Of a stretch of 64,000 nt of DNA, positions 33,301-43,521 are shown one piece after another. The translations under genes were made by a program, and so were the position numbers. Source of the stretch: Ciona intestinalis (lineage: Eukaryota; Chordata; Ascidiacea; Phlebobranchia; Cionidae). The notes beneath the pieces are model-generated. The model was given only the letters and a program-made list of their open reading frames with translations. It made no database searches and was not told the DNA's origin. Within the stretch, counting starts at the first letter, position 1, and every line of letters begins with the position of its first letter. The stretch lies in NCBI RefSeq assembly GCF_000224145.3, contig NC_020169.2, positions 2,600,997 to 2,664,996 of the forward strand, given 5' to 3'.

Positions 33301-36209
33301 AAACATAGTAGCGTGGGGGAGACGGGACACCTTTAGCACATAACATCTAAGTATTCTAATCGTATTTTAAAAAATTAACAACAGTCTATTCAAGTCGTCA
33401 GGTTACTGTTCTATAGTTCTTTAAATGAAAAGGTGTCTCATCTTACCCCACTCTACTGTACATTGTCAACACACACACCAGCTACATTTTTAAGCAACCA
33501 CTCCCGTTGCATTAAAAAAGCTGATATATATAAAGTACAAAAACAGATAAGAATATCCTCAACATTATATTACCCAAAAGTAAACATGTTTTATCGGGCC
33601 AATGACACTAATGCTTGGAAACCTAGAATAAATACTGATCTTACCTGTCGTTCAAGATGCTTGTCTATCATACCAAGTATAACATCCAGTCCTCCCATGT
33701 CTACGAGCTGTTGGCAAAATTCACTTCTTACCATCAGTTTACTCATAGTGAGGCAGAGTTCGCTGGAGATGGCGGGGTCAGAGGCGTGCTCTGAATAAAA
33801 ATTCATTTAAATTGAAAATATGTTTGTTCTTGAAAAATACAAGAATATGAACCATCACTGAATTGTTTTTTAAAGAGACAGACAAAAGCAATTAAAATGA
33901 TCAATGATAAAAATATAAAACTCTGTACATTAAATACAAATAGGATACAGGATTGATAAATAAATAGTAGGTGCAAAAAAAACTACTTTTGGATCACATC
34001 ACATAACTAATTTTTAATAAATAAAACTAAAAAGCTGTAATTTTGGCATCTGTAACATTATTTAATAAAGCAATCTAGTAAAAACCATGACAAACCCCCC
34101 AAAACTCACAAATTTGTTTCGTTACTACAGCTTATAACACACCTCTCATAAAGTCGAATAGTCTTTCCATTCCTTTATGTTCGGTCACAATAAGCTTTGT
34201 GTGGTCGTGGGCTTTACCAAACTGTACTCGGACATCATCGTCAAGAGTGAGCGAACGCAGCACACCACACGCTTCTTTCACCACTTGTGGGCGATCTAGA
34301 ACCAATTACTTTTTTAGACTTTATGTTTAATTAATTCTATCCTATAATTAGTAAATTGCATAAATAAAAGGTTGGTTATGTAAAATTGTAATATATACCA
34401 TATATATATAATTCTATGGTAGTGGTGGCAAAGTTGGGGCACCTTTTCATTCTATTTTCTCGTGCCAATTGCATTTGGCAGTAAACAAAAAACATTCAAG
34501 GAATTATAAAACCCTATCCTCATGACACCATAGACTGTTGTTAATTGTTTAAAACACAATCAGGATGTTTGGATATTACGTGCTAAAGGTGTCCAATCTT
34601 TCTCCTCAGTACTCTAGTAATAAAATAATATTATAAAATAGAACCAGTTAGGAGTTATAAATAATTTTCTTTATATATTAAGTTATTCACTACTTGAAAT
34701 ACAAAATCCAGCAGTAAAAGTACTGTTCTGTTAAATCTTTTTTCATGAATTGAATTACCTTTAAATTTTTCAGCTGTGGATAACACAATTGCAATTCCAT
34801 CTTCTTTTACAAAATTGACACGATTTTGTTCATGTTTTAGACATGAAAACTTTAATATTTTTAGCACTAGTAGAGCTATTTCTTCATTGCTGGAGTCTAA
34901 AATTGTAAAAACAATGGGTTAAAATAACATATACACATTTGACTCTGTAATGTGTAATTGAATATGTGTTTGATTTACCTTTGATGATAGACAGGAAAAA
35001 AGCAGTTGCTTCTTTTGAAACCAGGTCAGGCTGTCCGTTAACTAATGCACTGAGTGTCTGCATGCAATCTGTAAACAATACTAAGTAAAATTACACTTTG
35101 TACAATTAAGAACAGTTAAATTTAACATAATACTACACAATGCCAAACCAGAAAGAACGGTAATTAAAATGATAAAAATAAAATAAACATTGCTCATTTT
35201 TTAATAGTAAACGTACTATAGGCTATATATCAAATACACCCCACTCCAGAGTATGGCAGGTGCACCGGTAGTTTTATTTACAAATTTTGGTCGTGCCCGC
35301 CATAATTTGTCCCACGCACGCCAATCAATTAAACTGTATCTGTATACAATCGAGTAGGATTTCATACTGTGACTTTAAACTGTAAATGCTTTGCACATCA
35401 ACATTTAAAAATTGCATGTGTGTACGCAAAATTTAACCCTTATGAACGAGCAAGATCTCATCAGGAATTGACATACCCTACAGACTTAAATACATCTAAG
35501 TATTCACCGTTTAAAAGGTCCAGATCATCTGCATTAAGTTTACAGAGCTCAAACAAAACAACATGAGCATCTGCAATTTTTGAAGCTTGGTATCTTTTTG
35601 CAAGATCACTTTGAAACTTCTCTGTTAAACTTAATAAGGTTTTCTTTAAAGCATCTGTTGTTAAAAATATTATTAGTTTAATATTATATGTGAAATGTAT
35701 ACACATTATATTTCAAAGGTTTAAAAATTAGGAGATTAATTTTACCTTTTTCTGTGGAATCGAGATCTGTCGATTTGTATTTTTCAAGTGATTTTGTAAG
35801 AGTTATAACCTCATGCTCGGCATTCATTCCAACTTCTTTAATGATCATGCCCAAGCTTATACCCTGTTTATTTATAGTGGTGGTAGGTAAGTTAAAACAG
35901 AAGATATACATTAGATTTAATAATTATTTGGCTGGACAAAAAAAATAAAACTATTATTAAATAAACAGACAACAAAACTGGTTTAACATAATAATAAACA
36001 AACAAAACAACAATTAACTGTTTGAATATGGAATAGAAAACAAAATAGCCAAGGAATTAATGCCCGAAAGGCGGAAATATGTTTACCTGTGAAAGGAATT
36101 GATTAATTGCATCTTCAAGAGCTTCATTTGGTTCCATGTCAAAATCGTCGATATTTTCCTGCACAACCGCATCGAACGTGGCTTGTGTTATCGCCTTCAC
36201 TTCACACAT
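24307..36209 (-). CDS. ARMC6: Armadillo repeat-containing protein 6
   Basis: Minus-strand exons 36209-36087, 35863-35746, 35654 to about 35468, 35068-34979, 34896-34759, 34295-34143, 33790-33645, 27384-27253, 26671-26534, 25051-24934 and 24404-24307. Recognised from the run of ARMC6 blocks: AITQATFDAVVQENIDDFDMEP at the start, TLSALVNGQPDLV, LKFSCLKHEQNR, VVKEACGVLRSLTLDDDVRVQFG, SELCLTMSKLMVRSEFCQQLVDMGGL, SGNDDVKVAVVKSGGAE, KQACMAIRNLV and AALRDLEVHVEL near the end. The protein is a stack of armadillo helices, presumed an adaptor. The phases at the 3rd-4th exon junction do not match, so one short exon between 35467 and 35069 is missing from my model. Intron 7 is 6.2 kb and holds an opposite-strand gene. 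Shares a 421-base head-to-head spacer with the PARP gene at 36631. Confidence 0.92.
24461..24656 (-). mobile_element. MITE family M copy
   Basis: CAGTATGGTGGGGGAAAATA start; CTAAATACTATA end. In the last intron of ARMC6. Confidence 0.75.
25168..25337 (-). mobile_element. MITE family M, truncated copy
   Basis: TTATCTGGTAGTAAACAAGC to TTCACAGTACTTTGTATA; left terminal repeat lost. Confidence 0.6.
25369..25564 (+). mobile_element. MITE family M, full-length copy
   Basis: ATAGTAGGGTGGGGGAAGGT start, ATCTTCCCCATCCTACTGTA end. Confidence 0.85.
25830..26037 (-). mobile_element. MITE family M copy with duplicated left end
   Basis: TATAGTAGGGTCTTTGTAGG at the start shows a short partial duplication of the tip; ends CGCCCACCCTACTATA. 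Confidence 0.75.
26822..26915 (-). mobile_element. MITE family M, internally deleted copy
   Basis: Keeps both tips (TATAGTAGAGTG and CCCCCACCCTACTATA) but only about 94 bases in all. Confidence 0.7.
27037..27242 (+). mobile_element. MITE family M, full-length copy
   Basis: CGTAGGGTAGGGGAAGATGG start, TCCCCCACCCTACTATA end, 10 bases from the ARMC6 exon that starts its 3' border at 27253. Confidence 0.85.
27385..30929. other. Long unique stretch inside ARMC6 intron 7
   Basis: About 3.5 kb free of the MITE family, richer in CpG than the surroundings, without convincing exons on either strand. It lies just upstream of the opposite-strand gene at 31175 and could hold its promoter, further 5' exons or an untranslated transcript; none of these is demonstrated. 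Confidence 0.4.
30930..31076. repeat. Tandem repeat, 3 x 49 bases
   Basis: Copies start at 30930, 30979 and 31028 with TTGTGAATTGTTTGCATTTA; the first two are identical and the third differs in a few bases near its middle. Confidence 0.95.
31175..32807 (+). CDS. Unrecognised protein, gene nested in ARMC6 intron 7
   Basis: Three exons on the plus strand: 31175-31288, 31702-31887 and 32235-32807, joined in phase 0 at both introns, 290 residues. Residues 1-100 read as beta-rich (YRIQIVGNTG, VASLYLVGA, VAYGRSLTVSANVV); the next part has VTIPAQAVWES and FHVHMRRPYEDASVQIAISS. The last 140 are polar and proline-rich and end in an acidic FDYDDVVVV tail. No family recognised; the C-terminal V-V-V is compatible with a PDZ ligand. 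The long third-exon frame, higher GC and clean splice sites support it as real. Upstream exons may exist. Each intron carries one MITE copy. Confidence 0.65.
31332..31499 (-). mobile_element. MITE family M copy
   Basis: TATAGTAGGATGGGGTAAGA start, TTACCCCACAGTCCTATA end; in intron 1 of the nested gene. Confidence 0.75.
31919..32113 (-). mobile_element. MITE family M copy, tips worn
   Basis: GGAGAAAATGGGACACC and GTCCCATCTTCCCCCC kept; in intron 2 of the nested gene. Confidence 0.75.
32808..33304. other. 3' flank of nested gene
   Basis: No further coding exons seen. AATAAAG at about 33110 could serve as polyadenylation signal for the nested gene. Confidence 0.35.
33305..33462 (+). mobile_element. 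MITE family M, shortened copy
   Basis: TAGTAGCGTGGGGGAGACGG start, CTTACCCCACTCTACTGTA end; lacks part of the CTACCAAATGGG region. Confidence 0.75.
34421..34617 (-). mobile_element. MITE family M copy
   Basis: CTATGGTAGTGGTGGCAAAG start, TTTCTCCTCAGTACTCTA end; ARMC6 intron 5. Confidence 0.75.
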
Positions 36210-36630
36210 GTTTCTTTATTTCACTAAAGTACCGACAACTTTATAAAAAAGAACAAAACTAGAATAGAAACTAAATTTTTCTCTGAACTGAAAATGGTAT
36301 TCATCAACCGTGACGAAACATAGACAAATAAAAAATACTTTATTACTGCTGTAAAAAAACGGAATTGCATTTCTTAACAGAAAAAAATGCCATTTTATAT
36401 TATTTATACCTCTGGACTCTGACATAATTGCCCGTTTATATTGAGTTCCTGAAATGTAAGTTTAATATTTGACCATTTTTTTATATTTGACTCTCAGTTT
36501 GAGTGCGTGTCCAAATGGGGAATTCCCTTATAAAATCCCCCGCCTCACGATTTCTTTATTTTCTGTATGTGTTTTAAACCTAATGTTCTTTCTGTATAAC
36601 TAAATTATAACAATTTTAAATCTAGAAAAT
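36210..36630. promoter_or_regulatory. Head-to-head spacer, ARMC6 / macro-WWE-PARP
   Basis: 421 bases between the two start codons, which point away from each other. A CCCCGCCTCACG patch near 36540 is the only GC-rich stretch. A shared bidirectional promoter is the simplest reading, inferred from spacing alone. Confidence 0.5.
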
Positions 36631-39600
36631 ATGGCGGAGTACTTCTACGATAAATGGACAGACTTTATTGAGTGCTGGGTCACACCAGTTACAAGAACTC
36701 TACAGGAAAAAATGTATCAAGCTTATGTAACAATTTGCTTTGTTGTTAAAATCATACATCTACACTACCTACACTTAAAACAGGCACGTATGTCTGTATA
36801 CTGTATGCTATTTATAAAACATTTCAATATGGTTAAGAATAAAAACCTTTTATGCTATCAAGTACTTGGGTAAAGGTTAATTATCAACTGCATTCAAATA
36901 TTTGAGTGTCAACATATATTACTATTTGTTTTTATTGTGTTTGATTATTTAGATTTATATTGCGCGAACTTTGCATTGCGCTCTTTGTCAACTCTTCATA
37001 GAATATCGTGAAGAATTATTCCAGGTTTGTGGTTAGTGCATGGCGTATTGCCGCAATATTACTATTGCGTATGTATTTAGTGGCACGCAATACTAAATTA
37101 TAGCAATTGTTTAACTTTTAATGCGAAGCTGATAGTCACCAATTACTTCTAATTTAATTTACGCTTTATTCCTGCTCTATTTTCTCTCCTGATAATATTG
37201 TGCTTATTCCTTTTAATATCACTGCTGTAATTAAATAACTCTTTTCTCTATTTTTTTCAGACTGTTACCAATCATAAAACAATTTTACTTTTAATGTTCA
37301 CTTAACCTTTATCTGCCTCAGTTATTAGTGATTGAATTGTAAGCTTCATTTGTGGCACAGTACTATATACCCTGTACAGTACTATATATTGTAGAAGCAT
37401 GTCATCAGCATTAAACATTATGTTATTTTCATTAAACCTATTTCCTAAAGGCATGATTGCATCTCTTTTTGTCACTTTTACAGCACTATACTTCCTTTTC
37501 GAGAAAAAGCTAGATTTACTGTTGTGTTACTTTGGTTGCAGTGAGTTGTAATTATTCCAGGGCGTTTTATCTGCTAGTACAATATTAACACCAGCTTTGG
37601 AGCAACAGCATAACTCAATCGTAGAGGCAAAAGTAAAGCGGTTTATAAAGAAGTTAAAATTGCCGATATTAAGTCAAAAATACAAGGAACAAATTTCATG
37701 TGCACTTAATGTGTATTTCTATCATGTAAAACGTATGGCTGCCGAAGCCAATAAATCCAGCCAAGTAAGTTGATATATTAATGAATGAATTTAACTTATT
37801 TATCTTCGCATAACAGTGCAATAAAAACATAGAAGTTAATTTTATACACCTGATGCCAGATTATGATTTACCACATATGTAACTTTTTGGGTGATTGAAT
37901 AAATATTTTTTTATGTATGGCTGACAATTTGACAATCTATTGAGTTAAAGCATTTTTATCATACCTGTATAAAATAATGTTCTTCACTCTGTTTTGTTTA
38001 ATGTATTTATCGTTAAAATTAATATTCTTTACCTTAATATTTAGGATTTTCAGTTCGGGCAAGTTGTTGTTCAGTTGGTAGCTGGTGACATTGTAAAACA
38101 AGAATGTGATGTCATAGTAAACAGTGTTGATTCTTCATATAACTTAAATTTAGGTAATCTTTTTATACCATACATAAGATACATTTGAATGAATGAATGT
38201 GAATGTAACTTACTTTATCCTCGCGTGGCCGGAAAACGACAGTCATTATATGCCAGCTTACGAGTTACCAAGTATGTTACTTTGTGGGTGATTATTTTTG
38301 GGGATTTTTTATGTGTGATAGCTGATAATTTGGATAACCCATTTATAGTGACCAGTGACCACTGGATAACCCATTTATAGTGACCAGTGACCACTGAGCA
38401 ATTGTTATGGTGCTGGGTATATTACTTATTGTATTTCCGTGGCAAGGAAACTTTATATGTGTAATTTTTTATTACAGTAAATTGTGTCATAGTTTCTTTT
38501 TTGGCAGTATCGTAATTGGTGACTTCTATCATAGGCAAAATATCTGCATCAATATACAAACACGTGGATAAACAAGTCCAGCAAGAATGCCACCAGAATC
38601 GCATAGATGGATGTGATTACTTTCGTTTAACAAGTGCTGGAAGTTTGCCTTGCAAGTGGATCTTGCATTTCGTGGTACCGGATGATCTTCAAGAGATGTC
38701 TGATTCATTTCTGCAGCTTTTGCAGTATGCTGATTCTGATGCTTTGCAAGCTAAAACAATTGCAGTACCATGTCTTGGAATGGGTAAGTTCATTTTTCTT
38801 GGTAAGCAGNNNNNNNNNNNNNNNNNNNNNNNNNNNNNNNNNNNNNNNNNNNNNNNNNNCATACACAAAAAAAATTAAAAAATCCAAAAAAATAATCACC
38901 CACAAAGTAACATACATAGTAACTCGTAAGCTGGCACGAGGTGTATGAACACCCGTGTTATAACGACTGTCGTTTTCCGGCCACGCAAGGATAAAGTAAG
39001 TTACATACTTACATACATATTTAAATTTGTTCTGAAATAAAACTCATGCTCATTCAATATTTACATATTAACCTGCTATAATATAAACCTGTTTTAATTA
39101 AATAACCGAATGTCCTAATAATATAATAACTTTATTTGGCTCTTCGATACAAGATGTGCTGCTATTACGGTAGCGTAAATTTAGAACTATTTTAAACAGA
39201 AAAACAACAGCGTGGGCGCTACATCTAGCAGACAAATGAACCATTTATGTTTAATTATTATCAACTCGTTAATTTAATCTTTTTATTGTTTGTTTTTGAA
39301 CAGGAAACCAGCGAAAAAAACTTGAGTCTGTTATTTTATTCTTCAGAGATTCAATACAATGTTTCACATGTTTTGGCTCTGTAAAGTGCATTCAGTATAT
39401 CAAGATCATAATACAATCTAAGTCATATCAGGAGTTTTGTTCTTGCTTCCAACACAGCTTAAGTCAGTGTTATGTAATTAGTATGTAATAAATCCAATGT
39501 ATACATAGGTGACCTTTCATGTTTTGCAGCTTCAGGTGCAAAAAACTATTAAATTAACTTGTTTAAACTTCTCTACTGGTACTAAAGCTAATTTATGTTC

Positions 39601-42229
39601 GTTGTTAAGCTACTGTATCATGCAGTTAAAAAAAATCATGCCACTACAAAAATATTAACAAGCATGTTGTAGCATGTATGCCTAAGTTATGTGAGTGATT
39701 TTTTTCATAAAGTTAGTATTTATTTTATGTCAGTGATTTTCGTTTTAACATAACTTCTCACATAAAACATTCTTTGTATATTTTAGCAAGCAGTCCAGTG
39801 GAAAATGGTTTACAACTGAAAAGAGGAACAGTTTTTAACAATGTCCAAGTATGTGCATTTTAAAACTAATTGGGTTTGAACTTGTTCTATAAAATATGAT
39901 TCAAGTTTTGAACATAATTACTCAATCTTTATTGTTTGGTTTGGGTATAAAAAACAATAATTTATATTCTTTTAGAAATGGAATCAATGTCAGTTTTGTG
40001 AATATGTAGCTCATAAGCTGCAACTCACAGAGATAGAGGAATACAAGTTGCAGAAGATTGCGTGTAAAACTCGAACCAATATTTCGAAAGATGGTCCTAA
40101 AAGGTGGATTGTTCAAAATCTCATTTTACAATTTTTGCTTTGGACTGCATTTGTTCTAAAATATTTTTATCCAAAATCATTTGTATTTTCTTTTTTAGGA
40201 TAAAAATCGAAGGCCTTAAAAAGGATTTTGTGCTGCGTGCTGTGCCAAAAGTTACGAAGCTTCTCACAAAACTTAAAGCTGCCTATACAGTTTCAAATCA
40301 TGTACAATGGTTGTATTGGACAAGTTATAAACTGATACCATACAATACTGCTTCATCTTATAAGATAGAGATGGCTTATCTTGATGCAAAGAATAAGGTG
40401 TGAAAAAATAAAATTAAATGGCTACTATCTAACTCTTTATAATGCAATACGCTCCTAAACAACTTACTTTATCCCTGTGTTGAAACAACAGTCGTTATAA
40501 AAGGGTGTGCTGTTTCATACACCTCGTGCTAGCTTACGAGTTTTAAGTATGTTACTTTGTGGGTAAATTGTAATTGCTTGACCCTCACAATTTTCAATTT
40601 ATATTTTTTGTAAATAACTTTTAACAAGTGTAACATGATTTGCTTGTTTTGAATTCAGGAAACCTACGATGCAAATACTCTTGTTGTGTTTGCTAATCGA
40701 TGGAGGCATCAGATCAACTTTGAAAGAATGAAATACTTTACCATAGATTCAAAGCATACTGGAAAATTGCTTCGTAGAACAAATGGTTAGTTTTTAAGAT
40801 TTGTGACAAACAGTTTTGGCTAGTGTATTTCTTGCCAAATGTATTCTTGCAATGCAAATTATGTATTCTTGCTTAAGTGCATTCTTGCAGAGAATTTATT
40901 GGTATTACATTTCCTTCATATACAACTAAAACCAGGTAACAAATGGTAAACCTCCTGGGATTGCCTGATAGCAATCGTAGTTACATTAAATTGATAAGTA
41001 GGTAATAAAATGATTGTTATGCGAATATGTTTTCAGATCTACCTAAAACATGGGATTTAACTGGAAAGCCAAAATACTTAAATTTTGTCAATCCTCAGTC
41101 AGAGGAATTCAAAGCTATTGAAAACCGCTTGGCAACTGCTGTTCCAACCATATCTGACATAAAGGTAATCTTAAACTTAATAGAATTTTGATTTTATTGG
41201 CTTCCAATTATGAATGAATGTATGAACGTGACTTACTTTATCCTTGCGTGGCTGGAAAACGCGCTAACCAACTGTGCTAACAAATTATGTATGCTAACAA
41301 ATTATTTGTATGTTTTTCCTGTTAAGTCAGTAGTTAAGTTTTTTGTTGCACAATACCCACTTTATAGGCAGTCAGAATTATCAATATTTTTTAAGTTCAG
41401 AAACTTAAGCATTTTGAAAACTTAAAATTTCAGATAGAGAGAGTACAGAATGAATCACTGTACCGGCTGTACAGTGTTAAGAAACAAGAGGTTCTTTTAC
41501 ATCTTCAGTCTGATCGTGTGGCTGAAATGGATTTGTATCATGGTAGTCCTAATTATGAAACAATTGCAGGAACATATTTTAATCGTGGATATGCAGGAGC
41601 AACAGGTATTTATTACTTTTAATCACATATCACTGTAATGTTTGTTTTTTTATTCCTTTTTGTTAAAACTGCTATTGTAGTTTGCTTATTTTTATCAGGG
41701 AAAAAAACTGTTTTATTTATTTTAGTTAATGCTAATCTAACCTGGAGAAAGTCAAGAAAAAAAACACAAATGAAGTTATATACTTGGTAATTGAGCATGG
41801 GGTGTAAAAAATGGGCAAGTATAACTCTGGTTGTTCCTTCACCCAAGGAGAAAAGATGTGTTTTTTTGTTCATAAAATCATTTTTAAGGAGGTGGACCAA
41901 AACTGAATGACTGAATAAATGTAATGAAAAACTGAAGTCTCTCTTTAATAGGAACTCTTTATGGCAAGGGTACATATTTTGCTACTGAATTGCAAACAGC
42001 TATGAAACATTGTGACCGTCAAGATGGATACTATACTGTCATTCTAGCCACTGTTTTGACTGGCAACTATACAAAAGGTTATGGAAACATGAGAGATGCT
42101 GGTGTTAATAAAGATGGTGTTTTGTATGATAGTTCAGTTGACAACGAATCAAATCCAAAATTTTTTGTTGTGTATCACGATGCGAGTGCATACCCCAAAT
42201 ATGTGGTAACTTTTACCACAAAAAAGTAA
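36631..42229 (+). CDS. Macro + WWE + PARP mono-ADP-ribosyltransferase, PARP14-like
   Basis: Thirteen exons: 36631-36726, 36953-37024, 37561-37764, 38045-38153, 38535-38783, 39304-39480, 39787-39848, 39976-40103, 40199-40397, 40659-40785, 41037-41164, 41434-41605 and 41952-42229, all phases consistent, 666 residues. Residues 1-124 are helical and include one copy of the module repeated in the 243-4983 gene. 125-303 form a macro domain (VVVQLVAGDI, CDVIVNSV, IAVPCLGMG then NQRKK). About 395-475 form a WWE domain (VQWLYWTSYKLIPYN, INFERMKYFTID), which binds poly-ADP-ribose chain units in other family members. 475-666 form the ADP-ribosyltransferase (DLPKTW, IERVQNESLY, YHGSPN, GKGTYFA, FFVVYHDASAYP). 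The catalytic triad reads His553, Tyr583, Phe645; family members with Leu or Ile in the third place transfer a single ADP-ribose. The gap at 38810-38859 is intronic. Confidence 0.9.
37782..37955 (+). mobile_element. SINE-like element S1, copy d
   Basis: ATGAATGAATTTAACTTATT start and TGTAACTTTTTGGGTGATT inside; more diverged than other copies. Confidence 0.45.
38190..38410 (+). mobile_element. SINE-like element S1, copy e (best preserved)
   Basis: GAATGTAACTTACTTTATCC, GGCCGGAAAACGACAGTC and CTTACGAGTTACCAAG in order, then a T/G-rich part. Near its end GGATAACCCATTTATAGTG is duplicated in tandem. Confidence 0.65.
38810..38859. other. Assembly gap (50 N)
   Basis: Fifty Ns inside an intron of the PARP gene, directly next to an S1 copy. 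Confidence 1.
38860..39020 (-). mobile_element. SINE-like element S1, copy f
   Basis: Reverse copy: ATCACCCACAAAGTAAC, ACTCGTAAGCTGGCACGAGG and CCACGCAAGGATAAAGTAAG. Its left end falls in the gap. Confidence 0.6.
39125..39262 (-). mobile_element. SINE-like element S2, copy d
   Basis: TTTATTTGGCTCTTCGAT at the left and GCTACATCTAGCAGACAAA at the right match the copy at 11255. Confidence 0.45.
40462..40585 (+). mobile_element. SINE-like element S1, copy g
   Basis: AACTTACTTTATCCCTGTG through GTATGTTACTTTGTGGGT. Confidence 0.55.
41208..41290 (+). mobile_element. SINE-like element S1, 5' fragment
   Basis: GTGACTTACTTTATCCTTGC and GTGGCTGGAAAACG only; the rest is missing. Confidence 0.45.
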
Positions 42230-42243
42230 TTTTTACTTAATTT

Positions 42244-42610
42244 CTTCACTTCCTAGTTTGTATTTCAATTTAATAAGTGCCGGCAATCATTTTTATATTT
42301 GTAATTAGTTTATTAGTTTCTCGTTTTTTGATTACTTCCTAGAAAATGTTATTATTCCAATTTAATAAGTTTTTATCATTTTTATATTTGTTATTATTTT
42401 ATTAGTATCCCGTTTTTTTATTCTTATTCCCATTTCATAAATTTTAATCATTTTAATTTTTGTAATTAGTTTATTAGTATCTCATTATTTGATTCCTTTC
42501 TGTCAAATATTATTATTCCCATTTAATAAGTTCCAATCCTTTTAATTTTTGTAATCACTTTATTAGTATTTCGGATTTTTGTAACTCCCTATAAAATGTT
42601 ATTATTGCTT
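42244..42610. repeat. Degenerate tandem repeat downstream of PARP gene
   Basis: About four diverged units of 70-90 bases sharing ATTTAATAAGT, TTTTATATTTGTAATTAG, TTTATTAGTATC and TTATTATTCC. Begins within 20 bases of the stop codon, so it is probably part of the 3' untranslated region. Confidence 0.75.
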
Positions 42611-42756
42611 TCATTCTACTATCTACATCTTTCTTCACTGCAAAAACAGTATTCATTCTGATTCCCATAATACATTAACTTACTATAAAGTTGGACACCG
42701 TCATTATTTCCCCTATGGAGCTTAGAGCAAGTATACAAAATGTTTGTTTGATAGAC

Positions 42757-42964
42757 AGTACTGTAAGATGGCATACCGTTAGCACCTAAATCCCATATTT
42801 CTCAAGCGTGTTTTCAAAATGAACAACCTTGTTTTAGAGTCCTGGGGATTTAGATATATAAGTCTTTTCTTTTTTGTTTACTGTTACTGGAAAAGGAATG
42901 AAATAACTAACTGGAACATGAAAAGAAATGAAAAAGGTCTTATCTTCCTCCTCCCTAATATAGG
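42757..42964 (+). mobile_element. MITE family M, strongly diverged copy
   Basis: CAGTACTGTAAGATGGCA start and AAAAGGTCTTATCTTCCTCC end; the centre is weakly similar. Confidence 0.5.
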
Positions 42965-43082
42965 CCACTTTATTAGTTACTTATCAAGTGTTAGAAAAGT
43001 AATTTTCATTTTATTTAGTTTATAAATTGTAAGAATTATTAATACTTATCTTATGATTTTGTTGCATTTAAAACGTAACATA

Positions 43083-43202
43083 TATAGTAGGGTGGGGGAA
43101 GATGGGGCACATTTTCAATCTATTTTCTCGACTCATTCGGTAGTCAACAAAAATATATTTGAATATCATGGTGTCCTATCTTCCCCCGCAGTATTCTATA
43201 TA
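43083..43202 (-). mobile_element. MITE family M, internally deleted copy
   Basis: TATAGTAGGGTGGGGGAAGA start, CTTCCCCCGCAGTATTCTATA end, about 80 bases missing from the centre. Confidence 0.75.
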
Positions 43203-43521
43203 TACTGAGTATTTTTCAGACGTTTTAACACTTTTTATTAGTTGCAGAGCGTTGTCATATTTGGCTTCCACGTTTCGCACGTATGAATACTTTACATTGC
43301 ACAGACATTTAACAACAAACCATTAATTTCTGGGTATCTAATTACGTTTCCTTTCGAGTAAATAAAAACATTTGTCTCGGGCTGCATCGGTTACGCACAT
43401 TGTACATTGCGCATCTTATAGGCGCTCGCATAAACATTTTCAAGAAACAGAGTAATAATAACATCGGCAAAGAGTGTCAGTATAGAATTATAATTGTTTG
43501 CATTAGCCTTAAGGTAAAACA

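Noticed and set aside
35220-35400. Candidate missing ARMC6 exon (open stretch reading SYSIVYRYSLIDWRAWDK)
   Set aside because: Splice phases do not fit both neighbours and likeness to ARMC6 is weak; left unresolved.
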